Shown here piece after piece: positions 33,443-45,012 of a DNA stretch of 64,000 nucleotides. The notes beneath the pieces are model-generated. The model saw nothing but the letters and a program-made list of their open reading frames with translations, was not told where the DNA came from and did not search any database. Position numbers and translations under genes: made by a program. This stretch comes from Trichosporon coremiiforme (Eukaryota > Basidiomycota > Tremellomycetes > Trichosporonales > Trichosporonaceae), in NCBI GenBank assembly GCA_039545355.1, contig BCJJ01000023.1, positions 435,362 through 499,361 of the forward strand, read 5' to 3'. Each line of letters opens with the position of its first letter. The first letter of the stretch is position 1.

Positions 33443-34104
33443 CTTTGTTGTTGACAGGGATATGGGAGATGTCAAACTCGAAATGAAGGCGGAGCAATGT
33501 TGACTCGACCTGGGCGGGGTATTCGAAACCGGCGCGGTGAGATTTTACGGGGCCGGGCCCGTGAGTTGATTCAGTCTGGGATAGAGCTGTCGCGAGGATG
33601 GAAGGGTGAACTGGGAGCGCGGGCAAAGAGGAGAGGAAGACGCGAATTGTCAGAGCATGACCGAGTTGATGTCATCGACATCAGTCGGCAAATTACAGTT
33701 CGCCGTTGCCGTTTCCGGAAGGTCACGCCGCGAACCCGGAACGCACGCACTGAGGACTTCTGGTCGACGCTGACCACACCGAAGATCCTCAACCACTCTC
33801 GAGAGAACTCTTGTCATGTCCAACTGGGAGTGAGGTGACCTGCAACCAGAACACATACCGGCACACCGAGGTGTGCACGGTCGCAGGAGTTATCGCACAA
33901 TGGACTAGACCACCCGCGGCCAGGTACCGCCCCAGCCCAGTGAAGGGTCTCGACGTGACTGATTTTTCCTTTCTACCGCCGTCCAGCGGCCCGAGTGACT
34001 TATCGTGACACAAGCTCGCACAGACCGCGATCCTCGCTCCGCCTGGGCGGGCAGTAGTCGCTCTTCACGCCATCGCATGTGACCCTGTACTCTTCGAGGC
34101 GCAA
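33443..34104. other. Divergent intergenic region
   Basis: Lies between the deaminase gene (minus) and the small spliced transcript unit that starts near 34105 on plus. No exon seen. Confidence 0.5.
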
Positions 34105-34110
34105 TATAAG
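34105..34110 (+). promoter_or_regulatory. TATA-like box (TATAAG)
   Basis: GCAATATAAGCAGG lies about 30 nt before a C/A-rich leader that carries two canonical introns and ends in a strong start context for the 36-codon ORF. Confidence 0.5.
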
Positions 34111-34463
34111 CAGGGAAGTCGGTGCCCCTCTCTTGTCAACACACACATTCCTCCCTCCTCAACACTGCTCGCACACACAAAACTCAAGTCCACACGCCCA
34201 CACCCGTTATCAGTCGCAACCGCACAAGCCATCAAGCCGTCAAGCCTCTAAGCCCCACTGGAGTTGTAAGTTTGCCGGCTTTGCTCACCAAGAAATTTCA
34301 CACTCCGCAGGTGCCCTCAAGCCTCCGCACGCAACCCGAGCTCGAATTTCAAGCCATAAACCGAGCGACCTCTACGTTTCTCACTCTCCAAGTCAACGAT
34401 AGTGTAAGTAGTGTAAGCTGGTTGTTTGCGATAGCGGCATAGCTGACCCCCAGCACCAGCACC

Positions 34464-34574
34464 ATGGCCTCGAACGCTCTCTGGGCCCGCTCTCTCACGC
34501 GCTCGCTCCGCCGCAGCGTCTGGGTTATGCGGTCCAAGCGCCGCGACCTCGAGCGCCGCTGGTCTCGGCGATGA
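34464..34574 (+). CDS. Basic 36-aa microprotein with a twice-spliced 5' leader
   Basis: No known family. The ORF MASNALWARSLTRSLRRSVW... is 36 codons, with eleven Arg, one Lys and only two acidic residues. The start context CACCATGG is ideal. No ATG occurs in the inferred leader: TATA-like box at 34105, then introns 34266-34310 (GTAAGT to CCGCAG) and 34404-34453 (GTAAGT, CTGAC branch, CCCAG). The conserved intron layout in an otherwise non-coding leader argues for a real transcript with this as its first ORF. The Arg-rich, Leu/Trp amphipathic N-terminus resembles a mitochondrial presequence. A non-coding RNA or regulatory uORF is the alternative. Confidence 0.5.
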   Translation: MASNALWARSLTRSLRRSVWVMRSKRRDLERRWSRR

Positions 34575-34986
34575 TTTCGGCCGCCGGCCGCTCGCCCCGT
34601 TTGAAAGCTCGACCATATACCCGTTGTACAGTCATCATACCCGAAAACTAATAGAATGCAGCCAGCATGTGTAGACCTTATGCCCTGTGAGTGTTCGCTT
34701 TGGGGATGTTTGGTCTGTCTGGGGCGTTACTGGGAACGGCAGGAACGGCGATGAGGAATGAGCTAGTGAGTGAGTGGAAGTGATCGGCCGATCTTCCGAT
34801 CGCCAAAGGGGCTCTGCACATCTGTCTCAAAGCGGGGTCCTCTGCGGCGACCTCCTTTGACCTCACCTACATCGATATAGGGGCCACACTCATACATGAC
34901 CGATACTTATGATACTTATATTACTTATTGCTTCCTGTCCTTGCAGCTCAAGCTGGTTCACCCTCGCTACCGCTCGGGTGGGTAGC
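34575..34986. other. Convergent spacer, nothing recognised
   Basis: 3' side of the microprotein unit and of the secreted Cys-rich gene. No feature seen. Confidence 0.5.
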
Positions 34987-35389
34987 TTACTTGTCGGTAG
35001 GGAAGTTCTTCTCCTTGCAGAAGCGCTCGCCGAACTCCTTGCCCTTGACGATAGCAATGGCCGCGATGCCCTTGTACTCAGAGCTAGTGGCGTTGACGAG
35101 GCACTCGGAGCAGTCGAAGAGCTCCTGCGTGGCGGCACAGCCGGTCTTGATGCACTCGTCGTCCTTGCCGAAGGGCTTGCAGCCCTTGGTCGTGAGCTCG
35201 TTGTAGAGATCGACGATCACGTGGCACTTGGGCTTGCACTCGTCGGCGATGTGGGGAGCAAGGTCGATCTTGTAGTCGTCATTGCGCTTGACGAGGTCGG
35301 CGTTGAAAGCCATGGCGGCGGAGGCGGAGACTGGGGTCAGCTTGAAGGAGAGGAGAGGGCTTACTGAGGGCGACGGCGGCAAACTTCAT
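34987..35389 (-). CDS. Small secreted Cys-rich protein (122 aa, 2 exons)
   Basis: Exon 1 is 35389-35365 (MKFAAVAL) and exon 2 is 35330-34987, with a 34-nt intron (donor GTAAGC, branch CTGAC). Spliced, it gives a signal peptide MKFAAVALISASAAMA followed by a mature domain of about 105 residues with eight Cys (four pairs possible). They include CKPKC, GCKPF, DECIKTGC and DCSEC. The composition is Lys/Glu/Asp-rich, with one NAT sequon. No family recognised; fungal effector-like or surface-binding proteins share this size and layout, but that is no proof of function. A good TATA box lies about 65 nt upstream, suggesting strong regulated expression. Confidence 0.8.
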
Positions 35390-35452
35390 TGTGACTGTAG
35401 TGGAGTGAGAGGCGGTATTGTTGCTGGTGTTGGAGAAGCAACGGGCAGGTCG

Positions 35453-35460
35453 CTTTTATA
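35453..35460 (-). promoter_or_regulatory. TATA box (TATAAAAG) of the secreted Cys-rich gene
   Basis: Canonical TATAAAAG on minus, about 65 nt before ATG 35389, the best TATA match noticed in the window. TATA-driven genes in fungi are often inducible. Confidence 0.65.
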
Positions 35461-37293
35461 GCTTCCTGGGGAGAAGAGCTTGCCCATATCGGTGTATTGC
35501 CGTTGCCCATTAGACATAGCGGACACTGATTCGAGTTGCTGCGTTCGAGGCAGCGGTGGCAGTAAGGTGGTGGAGTAACCAGTCTCCTGTCTCCTGCGTT
35601 TCGAGACGCCAGCGACAACCGCCACAGACTCTAAGCTTTGGTGAACTTGTGCGCAAGCTTTCATCTGCGACTACTGCGACAGTTTCACTGTGGCAACGGG
35701 ACGAGCCTCACTCACTCGCCCTTCTGAAGAACATCAGTGTTTGATTCCGATACATGAAGTCCACATGGGCAGCGTCTACTAGGCGCTTCTACTCACGGTA
35801 TGCGTAGGTCTGGAAACGTGGGTATCCAGACTTGACTGTGATGTTGTCGACAGCTTGGAACGCGATCCCCACGTTTCAGTGCCGCCATCACGAATGTTTC
35901 AAATCTGATAAGCCTTGGCCCGAAACTCGAGGCGAGTGAGATCATCGGCGACCTCCTCAGCTGGCTCCCGTGACGTATCTCGTCGCTGTTCTCTATTCGC
36001 TCCACACTCCGACCGATACAAGCGGTGGCTTTGGTGACTGTTTCAGAGCGCGTGTTGGTTCATCGCAGAATCGGACAGAGTTGGACGCCCAGGAACCCGA
36101 CGTCCATGACACGGGCGACACATCCAAAATCTAAGCTTGACGATGTTATCGCCCCTCCTCCACCTCTTCTTCTACCGGGCAGCGCCCGGAACGATCCCAG
36201 CGCAAGCACTGAAATCGAGACCAGCGGCGTAGCGGCGCCCGGACCTTTCTTGGCATTCTTGGCGTGCCATGTTTGGCTCCTTCTCCTGGTGTCTGAGGAC
36301 TCCTCCGTTGAGCTTCATGCGTAGCTCCTCAAGTTTGATCGGGTTCCGGCCACCGCGACGGCCCAGGTATACCAAAGCGTGGCTTCGACGATTGATACGG
36401 CGGGCAATGGGCAGCGGGAAGTCACTCCCGTCACCGAAGCAGCTCGGAAGGTCATTCACGGGAGATCTCTTCGAACCGCGCTTCACTCCCTTTAAGGAAG
36501 AGTAGACCAACGAAGGAGCTACGCATGGGTCCGTCGACTGGTAGCCCAGTGCCTTTGCTCGTTACGATACCAACCTCGCGGTCGCCCCCCCCCCCGCGAG
36601 TCGGACTGTCGGGCTGCAGTGGAGATCGGTGAACTGGTGGCCGCTGCAAAGCGGCCAAGATCTGGACATGAGAACGCCTGGATACACAGTGGAGCACGGT
36701 CTGGAATGACCGTCTGGATTGAATCGAAGGTGGTTCTGAGTTCACCCAGCTCATGATCTGAAACGCTCACGTCCTCGTGGCACTCGATTGTAGGCGTACG
36801 TCTTGGACATACGTCGCCACTCGTGGTCTTGGTGACTGTCTGAGGGCACTGGAATTGTCATCTGAGCCACCCAGACCTGAGCTTGGGACTGTGGGTTGAG
36901 CGTGGTCATGGCGACTGTTGCAGGTTGGAGTCTGGAAGGGCTTGGCCCGCAATGTCAGTACCTGTTAATGAGCTTTGATCAAAGTCAGCATCACACTCTT
37001 GCCCATGGTCGCGGACGTTGAGTGAACGTCGTAATCTAAGCAGCCGGCCATACTCGCTGATTACCAGCTTCGCGAGACTCTGCGTGTCTTTAGCCCATCT
37101 CCTGCCAGTGAGATGACAAAGCCCCGGGATGTCGCAATCTGCCGTGCGACGCTTGGTGAGTTCGCAGTGTCAGTCCTGTCTGTGAGTAACCCTACTACGC
37201 GCCGCAATGGTGTAGGCAGATGGACCTAGATTTACAAAGCACTCCTGATCTATGACTTGCAACCTGCTATCAAGTTTCCCATTTTGATGTCTG

Positions 37294-37321
37294 TCTGCTG
37301 TCTGCTGTCTGCTGTCTGCTG
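37294..37321 (+). repeat. Four tandem copies of TCTGCTG
   Basis: Exact 7-bp tandem repeat in the 3' flank of the MFS permease gene. Confidence 0.9.
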
Positions 37322-37467
37322 CTATCGTCGAACTATCGTATTACGTTTGTTTTTGAAAGTCGAGGGGAGAGGCGGTGACTGTTCTCTGCGCCCTCTGAAC
37401 CTATTTACAATATACCATTAGGAAAAGGAAAGAGTGAAAGGAACGGTGGGGGCCCCATGGCCAGCGC

Positions 37468-39213
37468 TTAGAGAATGTAGCGGAAGGCAGGGTGGTCGTC
37501 GCCCAGGTTGAGGATGTCGTTGCGCTCCATGCCCGTCAGACCCCAGCGGTTGAGGTACTCGGGGTCGTCGATGTTGTGCTTCTCGTTCTCCTCGACAGGG
37601 CCGAACTCGCGCTCGCGCTTCTTGTTGGCGTACTTGAGACCGATGTAGATGATGAGCGACGTGATGCCGTTCATGGCGACGAAGGCGAGCGCGGTGGAGT
37701 GGCCCGGGATGTAGCGGGGCTTGTCCTGGTCGCGGTACACGACCGAGGCAACGATACCTCCCGAGTTACCGCAGGAGAAGATTAGTCCCATGGCAGTCGC
37801 CTTCTTGTAGTGACCGTAGATGTTGTTACCGCACCAGGTGATCGTCGTCGCGATGAGCGGCGCGATGGCCATGGTCGTCAGGAACACGGCGAAGTAGCGC
37901 GCGCCGACCTGGTGCAGCGGCACAGTGATCAGGATCAGGTAGCCGATGACTCCCATCGTGGCCCAGAACATGTTGAAGAAGCCGCGCTTCATGACCTTGT
38001 CCGAGAAGTAGGCGGTGGCCATGGTCGTGATGAAGGCGACGGCGTAAGGAGGGACGGAGAGCAGGAGCGACTGGGCGGTGGTCCAGGTGCCGAGCTGCTG
38101 GACGATCGAGGGGACGAAGAGAGACTGCGAGTAGATGCACTCGGCACATCCGATGTAGCAGAGCATGTAGAGGATAGTCTTCCAGTCCAAGATGCCGCGG
38201 ATGACCTCCTTCTTGTTGAACTTGCCGCCGCCGGCGATACCAGTGTCGTTGCTCAGACGGTAGTGAACGAATTCTCGCTCAAACTCGGTCAGGAACTTGG
38301 CGCGGTCGGGCCAGTCGTGCACCATCCAGAATGACGCCGCGGCGACAACAAACGTCAAGAGGCCCTCGATGATGAAGATCCAACGCCATCCAAGCATGGG
38401 GGCTCCGTGAAGCCTGCCGATGCCGCCCATCTCTCCGAGCGCGTAGCCGAAGATACCACCGAAGGCACCGGCCATGACGGCACCACCGAAGAAGAACGCG
38501 GTACGCTTGGACAGCTCGCTACGGCGGTACCAACCGTTCAGATAGAAGTTGACACCGGGGAAGAGACCAGATTCGAAGAGACCGAGACAGAAACGCATGG
38601 CAAGAAGCTGGCCGTAGTTGGTGACGAGACCCATGAGCGTCTGGAAGATGGCCCAGAGGACCATGGTCGCGGGGAGGAAGTACGAAGGGCGCAGGCGCTT
38701 GAGAACCAGGTTCGAAGGTACCTCGAAAAACACTGCGATGTTAGAACGGCTCAGAGTGGATAACAGCAGCTCCACCTCCACTCTGCAAGTCCAGTGCCAC
38801 AATTGCGACACAAGCCCTTGGCAGCCCGTCTCCCTTTCGACTCACCGTAAGAGACGAAGAAGATGAGTGACGCAATGTTGAACTCGTTACCAGTGAGGTT
38901 CAGGTCCTTCTGCAGGCCGTGGAGCTTGGCGGTACCGACGTTAACACGGTCGAGGAAGGACATGAGGTAAAGGAGACTGGTGATTAGCAACGGAGCTTCC
39001 TCCCACAACTAAGCAGCTTGCAGCTGCTACTCACGTCATCCAGGGGATAATGCGCATGTCGATCTTGCGCATGAGCTTCTTGTCGAACGCAGCGTACTCC
39101 TCGGGAGTCATGGCCTTGATCTCCTCGAGGATAGGGTTGATGGGCTCCTCAACATTTTTCTCGCCCGGGTAAACCTCGTTGAGCTGCTCGCTCTTCTTCT
39201 CCAAATGAGACAT
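37468..39213 (-). CDS. MFS permease of the Dal5/anion:cation symporter family (524 aa, 3 exons)
   Basis: Plasma-membrane symporter for an organic anion; the family includes allantoate (Dal5), nicotinate (Tna1), pantothenate and related carriers. Exons are 39213-39035, 38976-38846 and 38732-37468, with introns of 58 and 113 nt. The cytosolic N-tail (about 60 residues) is acidic. The first-helix signature LLYLMSFLDRVNVGTAKLHGL is diagnostic of the family. Further blocks: VPSNLVLKRLRPSYFLPATMVLWAIF, GLFESGLFPGVNFYLNGWYRRSE and a second half starting DWKTILYMLCYIG. Twelve hydrophobic segments. The C-tail is acidic. Substrate unknown; nitrogen-source or vitamin uptake are the family roles. Confidence 0.92.
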
Positions 39214-41453
39214 GGTGACGGTGTCTTCTTCGGGGGGTCGGCTGGGATGGATGTGGAGAACCGAGTTGATAGGGTAGTGAACGATGACAAACAAAAGTCC
39301 AGCCGGTCGGGATGGAGAGCTCCTCGATTAGCGGGGAGGAGTGATGATAAGGGATCGAGACTAGACTATTTCAACCGTGGCAGTCGGTGTTCCCCACAAA
39401 CAAACTGAAGGGGTCCCAGTGGTTAGAGAAGGGAAAAAGAAAACATGGCCTGGATCGAGGAACCTTTTCTACTGTTTCGGGAGCTGGGCGCCGGTCGCCG
39501 CTCGCTGCCCTCGCCAGGCCGCTAGGTCGTTAAGCGTGCCAGGTTGCCTGGCCCAGGTCCAGAGGTCGGTCGGTCGGTCGACCAAGCGCCCAAGCCGGCC
39601 AGCTTTGCCGTCCAATACCGTCAAGTTGGGGATCGCTAAGGGATCTCCCGAGGGGGCCACAGGAACGGCTCCAGCGGGGATGACCGGTTGCAGACAGTCC
39701 GAGCAGGACGCTGGAGACTTTCCGCGGGGCCAGAACGCGCCCAGTTGGAGCTGATGCGCGGTGTCTGTGAGCTGACTGGCTGGATCTCCTCCCCCAGCTG
39801 GCCCCCAGATGCCGAGTTAGGTGCCTCGGCTTGTCTCCTCGTCCTACCCCACTCTGAACCCCTCTACTCTAAGGGCGTCGTGCTTGGGGTTGCCGGCCGC
39901 GGCGGCGACCTCAAGGGGACCCATGTGAGAGAGGGCTGGGGAGCCGCTCAGGGTGACCGCGTGCCTGAAACCGCGCTTCTCATCAGCAGGGCTGTCCCAG
40001 CGCAGATAGCCGAGTGCGTTTCTCCATTGTACACGCTCTCGTGCATCCAATCCGGCCGGTCTACGTCGTTCATGCCGAGCCAAGAGCCTGGCTCTGTCAG
40101 ATGAGCAAACAAAGTGAGGCTCTTTCATCAGCGTGCGGCCGTTCGATACGCGCGATAGTGCGGCCTGTTGAAGAGCAGTGGACGTTATACGACGGAGCAC
40201 ACTTCCGCAAGCGAAAACCCACTGCTACCCCCACCCAGCGTTTCCCTTGCTTCAAGGCAAAGTAGAATCGCAGGACGTATTTGGAGATTGCAGCTACCAT
40301 CATCTGCATTCATTGCGGCCCCGGGTCCCTTGCGACAGACCCAGAATGCCCCTCGTACTCAGGATCGACCGCTCTCGTAACTGCGGAGAATAATGCGTGG
40401 CGCGTGTCCGATGTCTGGTGTCGCGTCCACGAAACAGGCAGTAACGAGCTCAAGAGCCCATCACGTTCGTATAAACCGAGACCGAATTCCGGGTCGGGTT
40501 GTCTGGTAGCGATTGACGAGCGCAATGCAAGATCGGACGGTAGACATTCCGCTGGCACCGGCTCTTTTCCATGCCTGACTTGTTCCTCATCCCACGAATG
40601 ATGCTGCGAGCCTCCCACAGACAAGACAGACAAGACATGGGACAGTGGGGGGATGCGGGGCTCATCGGCCTGAAGTGCGAGGAGGCGGCTGGGCACCGGA
40701 TTTGCACGGCCTGGGGGACCACCACCGGATATACGACGGCGACCAGGTCCCAGGTCGCGAGCCGGCGCAGCTCGAGTCCATCGAAACGACGACGACGGCA
40801 GACGAGTGAGTTCGGGCGAATGATAAACCGCGAGACCGGGCTCATTCATGGCCAAGGCAAGCAAGGATGCCGCTTCCGAGGAACTTGAGCTGCGGACCCT
40901 GAGCCGCGTGGCGTTCAGCTGCCCAGCTGGGTTGACTTCAGCACGTGACGCCTCGGTCCCGGCTCTCCCAGCTCTTGGACCTCGCGAGTGCGGGGCCCAC
41001 GAGCTCACGCCAAGCAAAGCAGCGGGAGGCGGCGCGGGTGTCTCACCGTTCCAGTTGCCAGTCACAAGACCACAATCCATCAAGTTCCGACCGGTGGGCT
41101 ATCTCAATGAAACTGTCAGCTTTCTCGTGATCGGCCGCTGTCATCCGTCATCTGTCATCTGTCCGCTGTCACCATCTCTGGAGTCTCTGGGCCCCACAGA
41201 ATAAACAAATCCCCTCCCCCTTAGAGAAGGCGCCCGAACAACAACAACACCTACCCACGAGCGAGCAGACGCCGAAGAGCTCTGGGGCTGGGCCACCGGC
41301 GCAGCTCGCAGCTGCTAGTACTAGCCCTCCTGGACCCAGCCAGTCTCACCGATACTATGTATGACCTGAGGATCCGAGCGCTGAGCACGGGGCCCTCGTC
41401 TGCTGATTTGTTCCAAGCGTCTGAGGCGTGCGTGAGGGCGTGCCGCCGCCTAG

Positions 41454-41497
<44 letters not shown>
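41454..41497 (+). repeat. Uninterrupted 44-nt C homopolymer
   Basis: Forty-four consecutive C residues (G on minus) directly after GCCGCCTAG. The G-rich strand can fold into G-quadruplexes. Length may be inaccurate, since such runs are error-prone in sequencing. Confidence 0.95.
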
Positions 41498-41498
<1 letters not shown>

Positions 41499-43953
41499 AT
41501 AACGCCATCGCTATTGATTGGGCCCATCCCCGATGCCCGTGAACGAGATGACACCGGCGTCGTCGGCAGGATTACCTCTGCACGGCCTCCGCGGTCTGCG
41601 CCTTCTCGCCGGTCCTCTCATGGAGCGGAGCGATATCGGTAAACCAGCGGATCCGAAGCCCACAGGTAGGGGGGTGTGAGGGGTGGCGCACTGGCAGGTC
41701 GGCCCCATTGAGCCAATTGTTCAAGACGCCATCGCATTCCGCTGCTGACCAGTTAGACACACACCCGCTCGCAGCACACGCAGTTACAACCGAAGTAGAC
41801 GAGATGGCCGAACGCTCCAAGCGACATACGCGGTAAAGGCCGCTCTTTACCGCGTCCAGGTCTTGGCCCGTGCCTAATTGTGGCACGTTGCTGGTGCGCT
41901 CGTGCGCTTGTGAGCGTTCGCGCTTCGATATATCCGACAGAATGGGCACCGTCCCACAGTCCCCGAGCTCGATGTCGCTCGTCGGAATCACCAGATCAGG
42001 TGCTGACGAATCTCTGCTGAATGTGCCTTAACCACCCTACCACGGTCCGTGGGCGATTTGCCAACCAGACGCCGGACGCCAACCGTCGGTACGACGGTCC
42101 GCTGACGCGATCGTCATCGCTAGTCCAAGAAGTTGGAACATCTCGACTCCGCTCTAACACCAGGTATCGTCGTGCTTTGTTCCGAGTCCGGGTCCCCAGG
42201 TTTCCCCAGAAGATAAGTGTGACGAGCTCCGGCCCACTGATATCGGTTACGGGAGGAACGGGTCCGCATGTCGGAAACAGAAGGTCGCGACCGCGGCCCA
42301 TCGCTTGCTCGCTTCCTCGATTTCCTGAAATCAATCGAACAACGGCTATCGATGACCGCTGCTATCTGTGAGCGACGAGTACCGCGGTCACGTGTGGACG
42401 GATGTGGCCGAGACGCCAAAGTGGCACCAGAAGCAGCGATCTGGCTAGTCTTGCCTACCTTCTTCTGATTGCGGTTTGCGATCGCTAACCCGTTGGCGCA
42501 TGCACTGACCGGCGTTGGGCTCACTGTCGTTGGTGAACTTCTAGCCCGGGGTAGTGGTGGGTAACGCCCGAAAGTCTCTTGGGGCTTGCGGGCGCCGTCC
42601 GACGCCCGACGATCAATTCGCGCTGGTCCGCGGTAGTCACAAAGTCCCATCGACGTTGTCGTGGAACTGTAGAGTGGGCTGGACTAGGTCTGGTTAGTAC
42701 TCTTCATCTCTACACCTTCGAAGCAAACCCATGCCAGCGGTGCCACAGCCGGAGAGTGAGTCTGGCCTTCGACGCCTCGACGCCAAAGCCCATCACGCTC
42801 CTGCCCCCGAGCGGCCCCGGTCGGCCCTGACAAAGTGCAACTGCTCCGAAACGCTCGCTCCGCAACAGCACTGCAAATCCGCATCGCTGCGGCGACACAG
42901 ATGCCGCCAAACGAGGACGCCGGCCCTCACGACGGAGAAAATTCGGGTGGAGGAGCCCCGCAAACCCACGGGCACAACACATGTCCAACAAGACGCCGCA
43001 CGTTTCGCAAGTTACTCCGCAGGCTGGAACGCCGAGGCGGCCGCACCGGCCGTTCGTGCCGACGATGCCGATGATGCCGATGATGCCGGGCACATGTCGC
43101 TGCGGCGATCAGCGAGCCCCGCACCCCCCACACCCTGAGCGATACGATTACCATCGCCACGGCACCGACAGGGAGCCCAGCAGGCAGCCGCTCTAGGAAT
43201 GTGGTACTTGTCTTCCGGACTCGTCGGATGAGAGCAACGACTCGGACTCGAGTGGGATGGGGTCGGGCTGGTCGACGCTTGGTAGTGGTGACACTGACAG
43301 TGTTGAGGTGATCGGCGAAGGAGTCGAGTGATCGAGGAGGGGTAGGAAGGCGGTTGCGGACTGGGCAGCACAGGTGCACACTGGTCATTAGGCGGCGGTT
43401 AGATGTACTCGCCGTAGGCATTGCTGTTCATTCGCTGACACGTTGTTACGCCTCCATGACAGGCCATGTTGAATGACTGTTGAGAAGCTGTTGGGGAAAT
43501 GAACTGCTGTTAGCTTTTCCACGATTCAAAGGGACGTACGGGAGTCATGCGCCTTGACCGTTTGACAAACACACACTCGCCACCAGAGGCGCATGCCGGG
43601 CCCCAGTCATAACTCCAGCATGGCTCGATGCCGAAGAACTTTCGAACTCAGATGCGCTGCAGTTTTCCAGGTGACGATGTGCTTTGGGGGGGGAGTCAGG
43701 AGAGAGGGGCTAGCGTGCAGCCGCAGGACGACGGCCCAGTCCTTCACAGACTACGACGTACATCAGTCAATTTCGCACCCGGATCTGGTCGGTCTGTGGA
43801 GTCGCTGGCGATGAGCTGCACGACGTGTTGACGGACAAAAGCCAGTGACTCGACACACAGCTCGAACGCTCTGCAGGTCGCATTCTCGGCACTCTGTCTA
43901 CATCCTCTTGACGTCGTGGGGTTTTGTCATGGCTCATCCCCAACCCCCAGGCG

Positions 43954-43963
43954 ATAATAAAAG
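43954..43963 (+). promoter_or_regulatory. TATA-like element (ATAATAAAAG)
   Basis: About 220 nt before ATG 44180, followed by a C/T-rich leader. It suggests the downstream unit has its own promoter despite its broken frame. Confidence 0.4.
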
Positions 43964-44179
43964 CGCCCAGTTGCTGGCGTATTCTTCTCTCCATCGTCGA
44001 CTCGACTTCCTCTTCATTCTCATCCCAATAATCCTCCTCCCTCCTCCTCATAGTAACTGGACGGCACGAGTCATACTCCAAACTCACCCGAATATCACTC
44101 GTCTCCAGATCCGAACACTCTCAGCCAAAGCGTCGTCACCCGCAGTTTCTCCTCGAAGGCGGCGGGAAGTCCACCCATC

Positions 44180-44969
44180 ATGGTAAGTCTGGTGTCGTCG
44201 ATGTAGGTTCACCCCAGGGCGAGACCTGCTGCCGTCCTAGCCGCCAGCCCGGTACCCTCCGCGGCCCTCCCTTCGGTCACTTCGACCTTCTCGCAGCCCT
44301 CGTGCGGGCCGCGGATCAAGTCGAGGGCGCCCCGGTGACCAATGAAGCCGCGCTTCCCGCAGACCGTTACCGTCCCCGCTCGCCTACTACCCCTCCCCTT
44401 GCTTCCACCATCGAACCGGGCCACTAGGACATCGTCCAGAGCGTGGGCCGCCCCACTGAAACCCTAACGACCTCTACGAGGCGGCGGATGACACGGACGA
44501 CACTCGCCATCCTCGCTGGCGCAACTGTGCGCCTCGTGCGCCGACAGTCGACGGTCGCGATCCAGATCGGCATGGCCCGGCTCCAGGACGACTGGTAGAA
44601 CGCCCGGCAGCACGCCCTCGCTCAACGCGCTCAGCTGGTTCCTAACCCCGAGCGTGATGAGCCTCACACCCCCGCCGCCGGGGAGCATACGTTGCCAGCC
44701 TACGGCTATGTTCCTCGGGGACTGTGGCTGCACGCAGTACAGGCCGGTACAGCCGAGCCGACGGGGGAGAATGATCAGGAGGAGGGCGCACTGCCCTTGG
44801 TGGTGCCGCCGGAGGTGCAGGCATACCAGCAGAACTACCAGCAGCACTTAGGACAGGCGTACGACAACCCGGTTCAGCCTCACGAGAACTACCGTCAGAA
44901 TCCTTGGTACCACGGGCCCAATCACGGATACCAGCCGGTCCACGACGACGGGAATGGCCATGGCCCTAA

Positions 44970-45012
<43 letters not shown>

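Larger units (their letters stand above)
35390..37467. other. Gene-poor region, 2.1 kb
   Basis: After the TATA box of the secreted gene, only short unsupported frames are seen. Low-complexity elements: an 11-C run at 36585-36595 and four tandem TCTGCTG units at 37294-37321. Confidence 0.5.
39214..44179. other. Gene-poor region, 5.0 kb, with a 44-nt C tract
   Basis: The longest stretch without a supported gene. Frames up to 257 codons exist (minus 40310-41083, plus 42731-43138) but overlap one another on both strands and show no domain. Notable elements: GGTCGGTCGGTCGG-type repeats near 39568, the C44 tract at 41454-41497, and three 9-bp GATGATGCC-type units at 43061-43087. The right end (43950-44179) has a TATA-like element and a C/T-rich leader for the next gene. 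I see no terminal repeats or transposase. Confidence 0.5.

Noticed and set aside
36585..36595. 11-C run as a possible quadruplex site
   Set aside because: Too short and lacks further G/C runs nearby; only the 44-nt tract is notable.
40310..41083. 257-codon minus frame
   Set aside because: Overlaps plus-strand frames of similar quality, shows no domain, and has no leader-like sequence.
42731..43138. Overlapping plus and minus frames around 42.7-43.4 kb
   Set aside because: Three frames of similar length overlap and none has a domain or splice support; most likely GC-driven.
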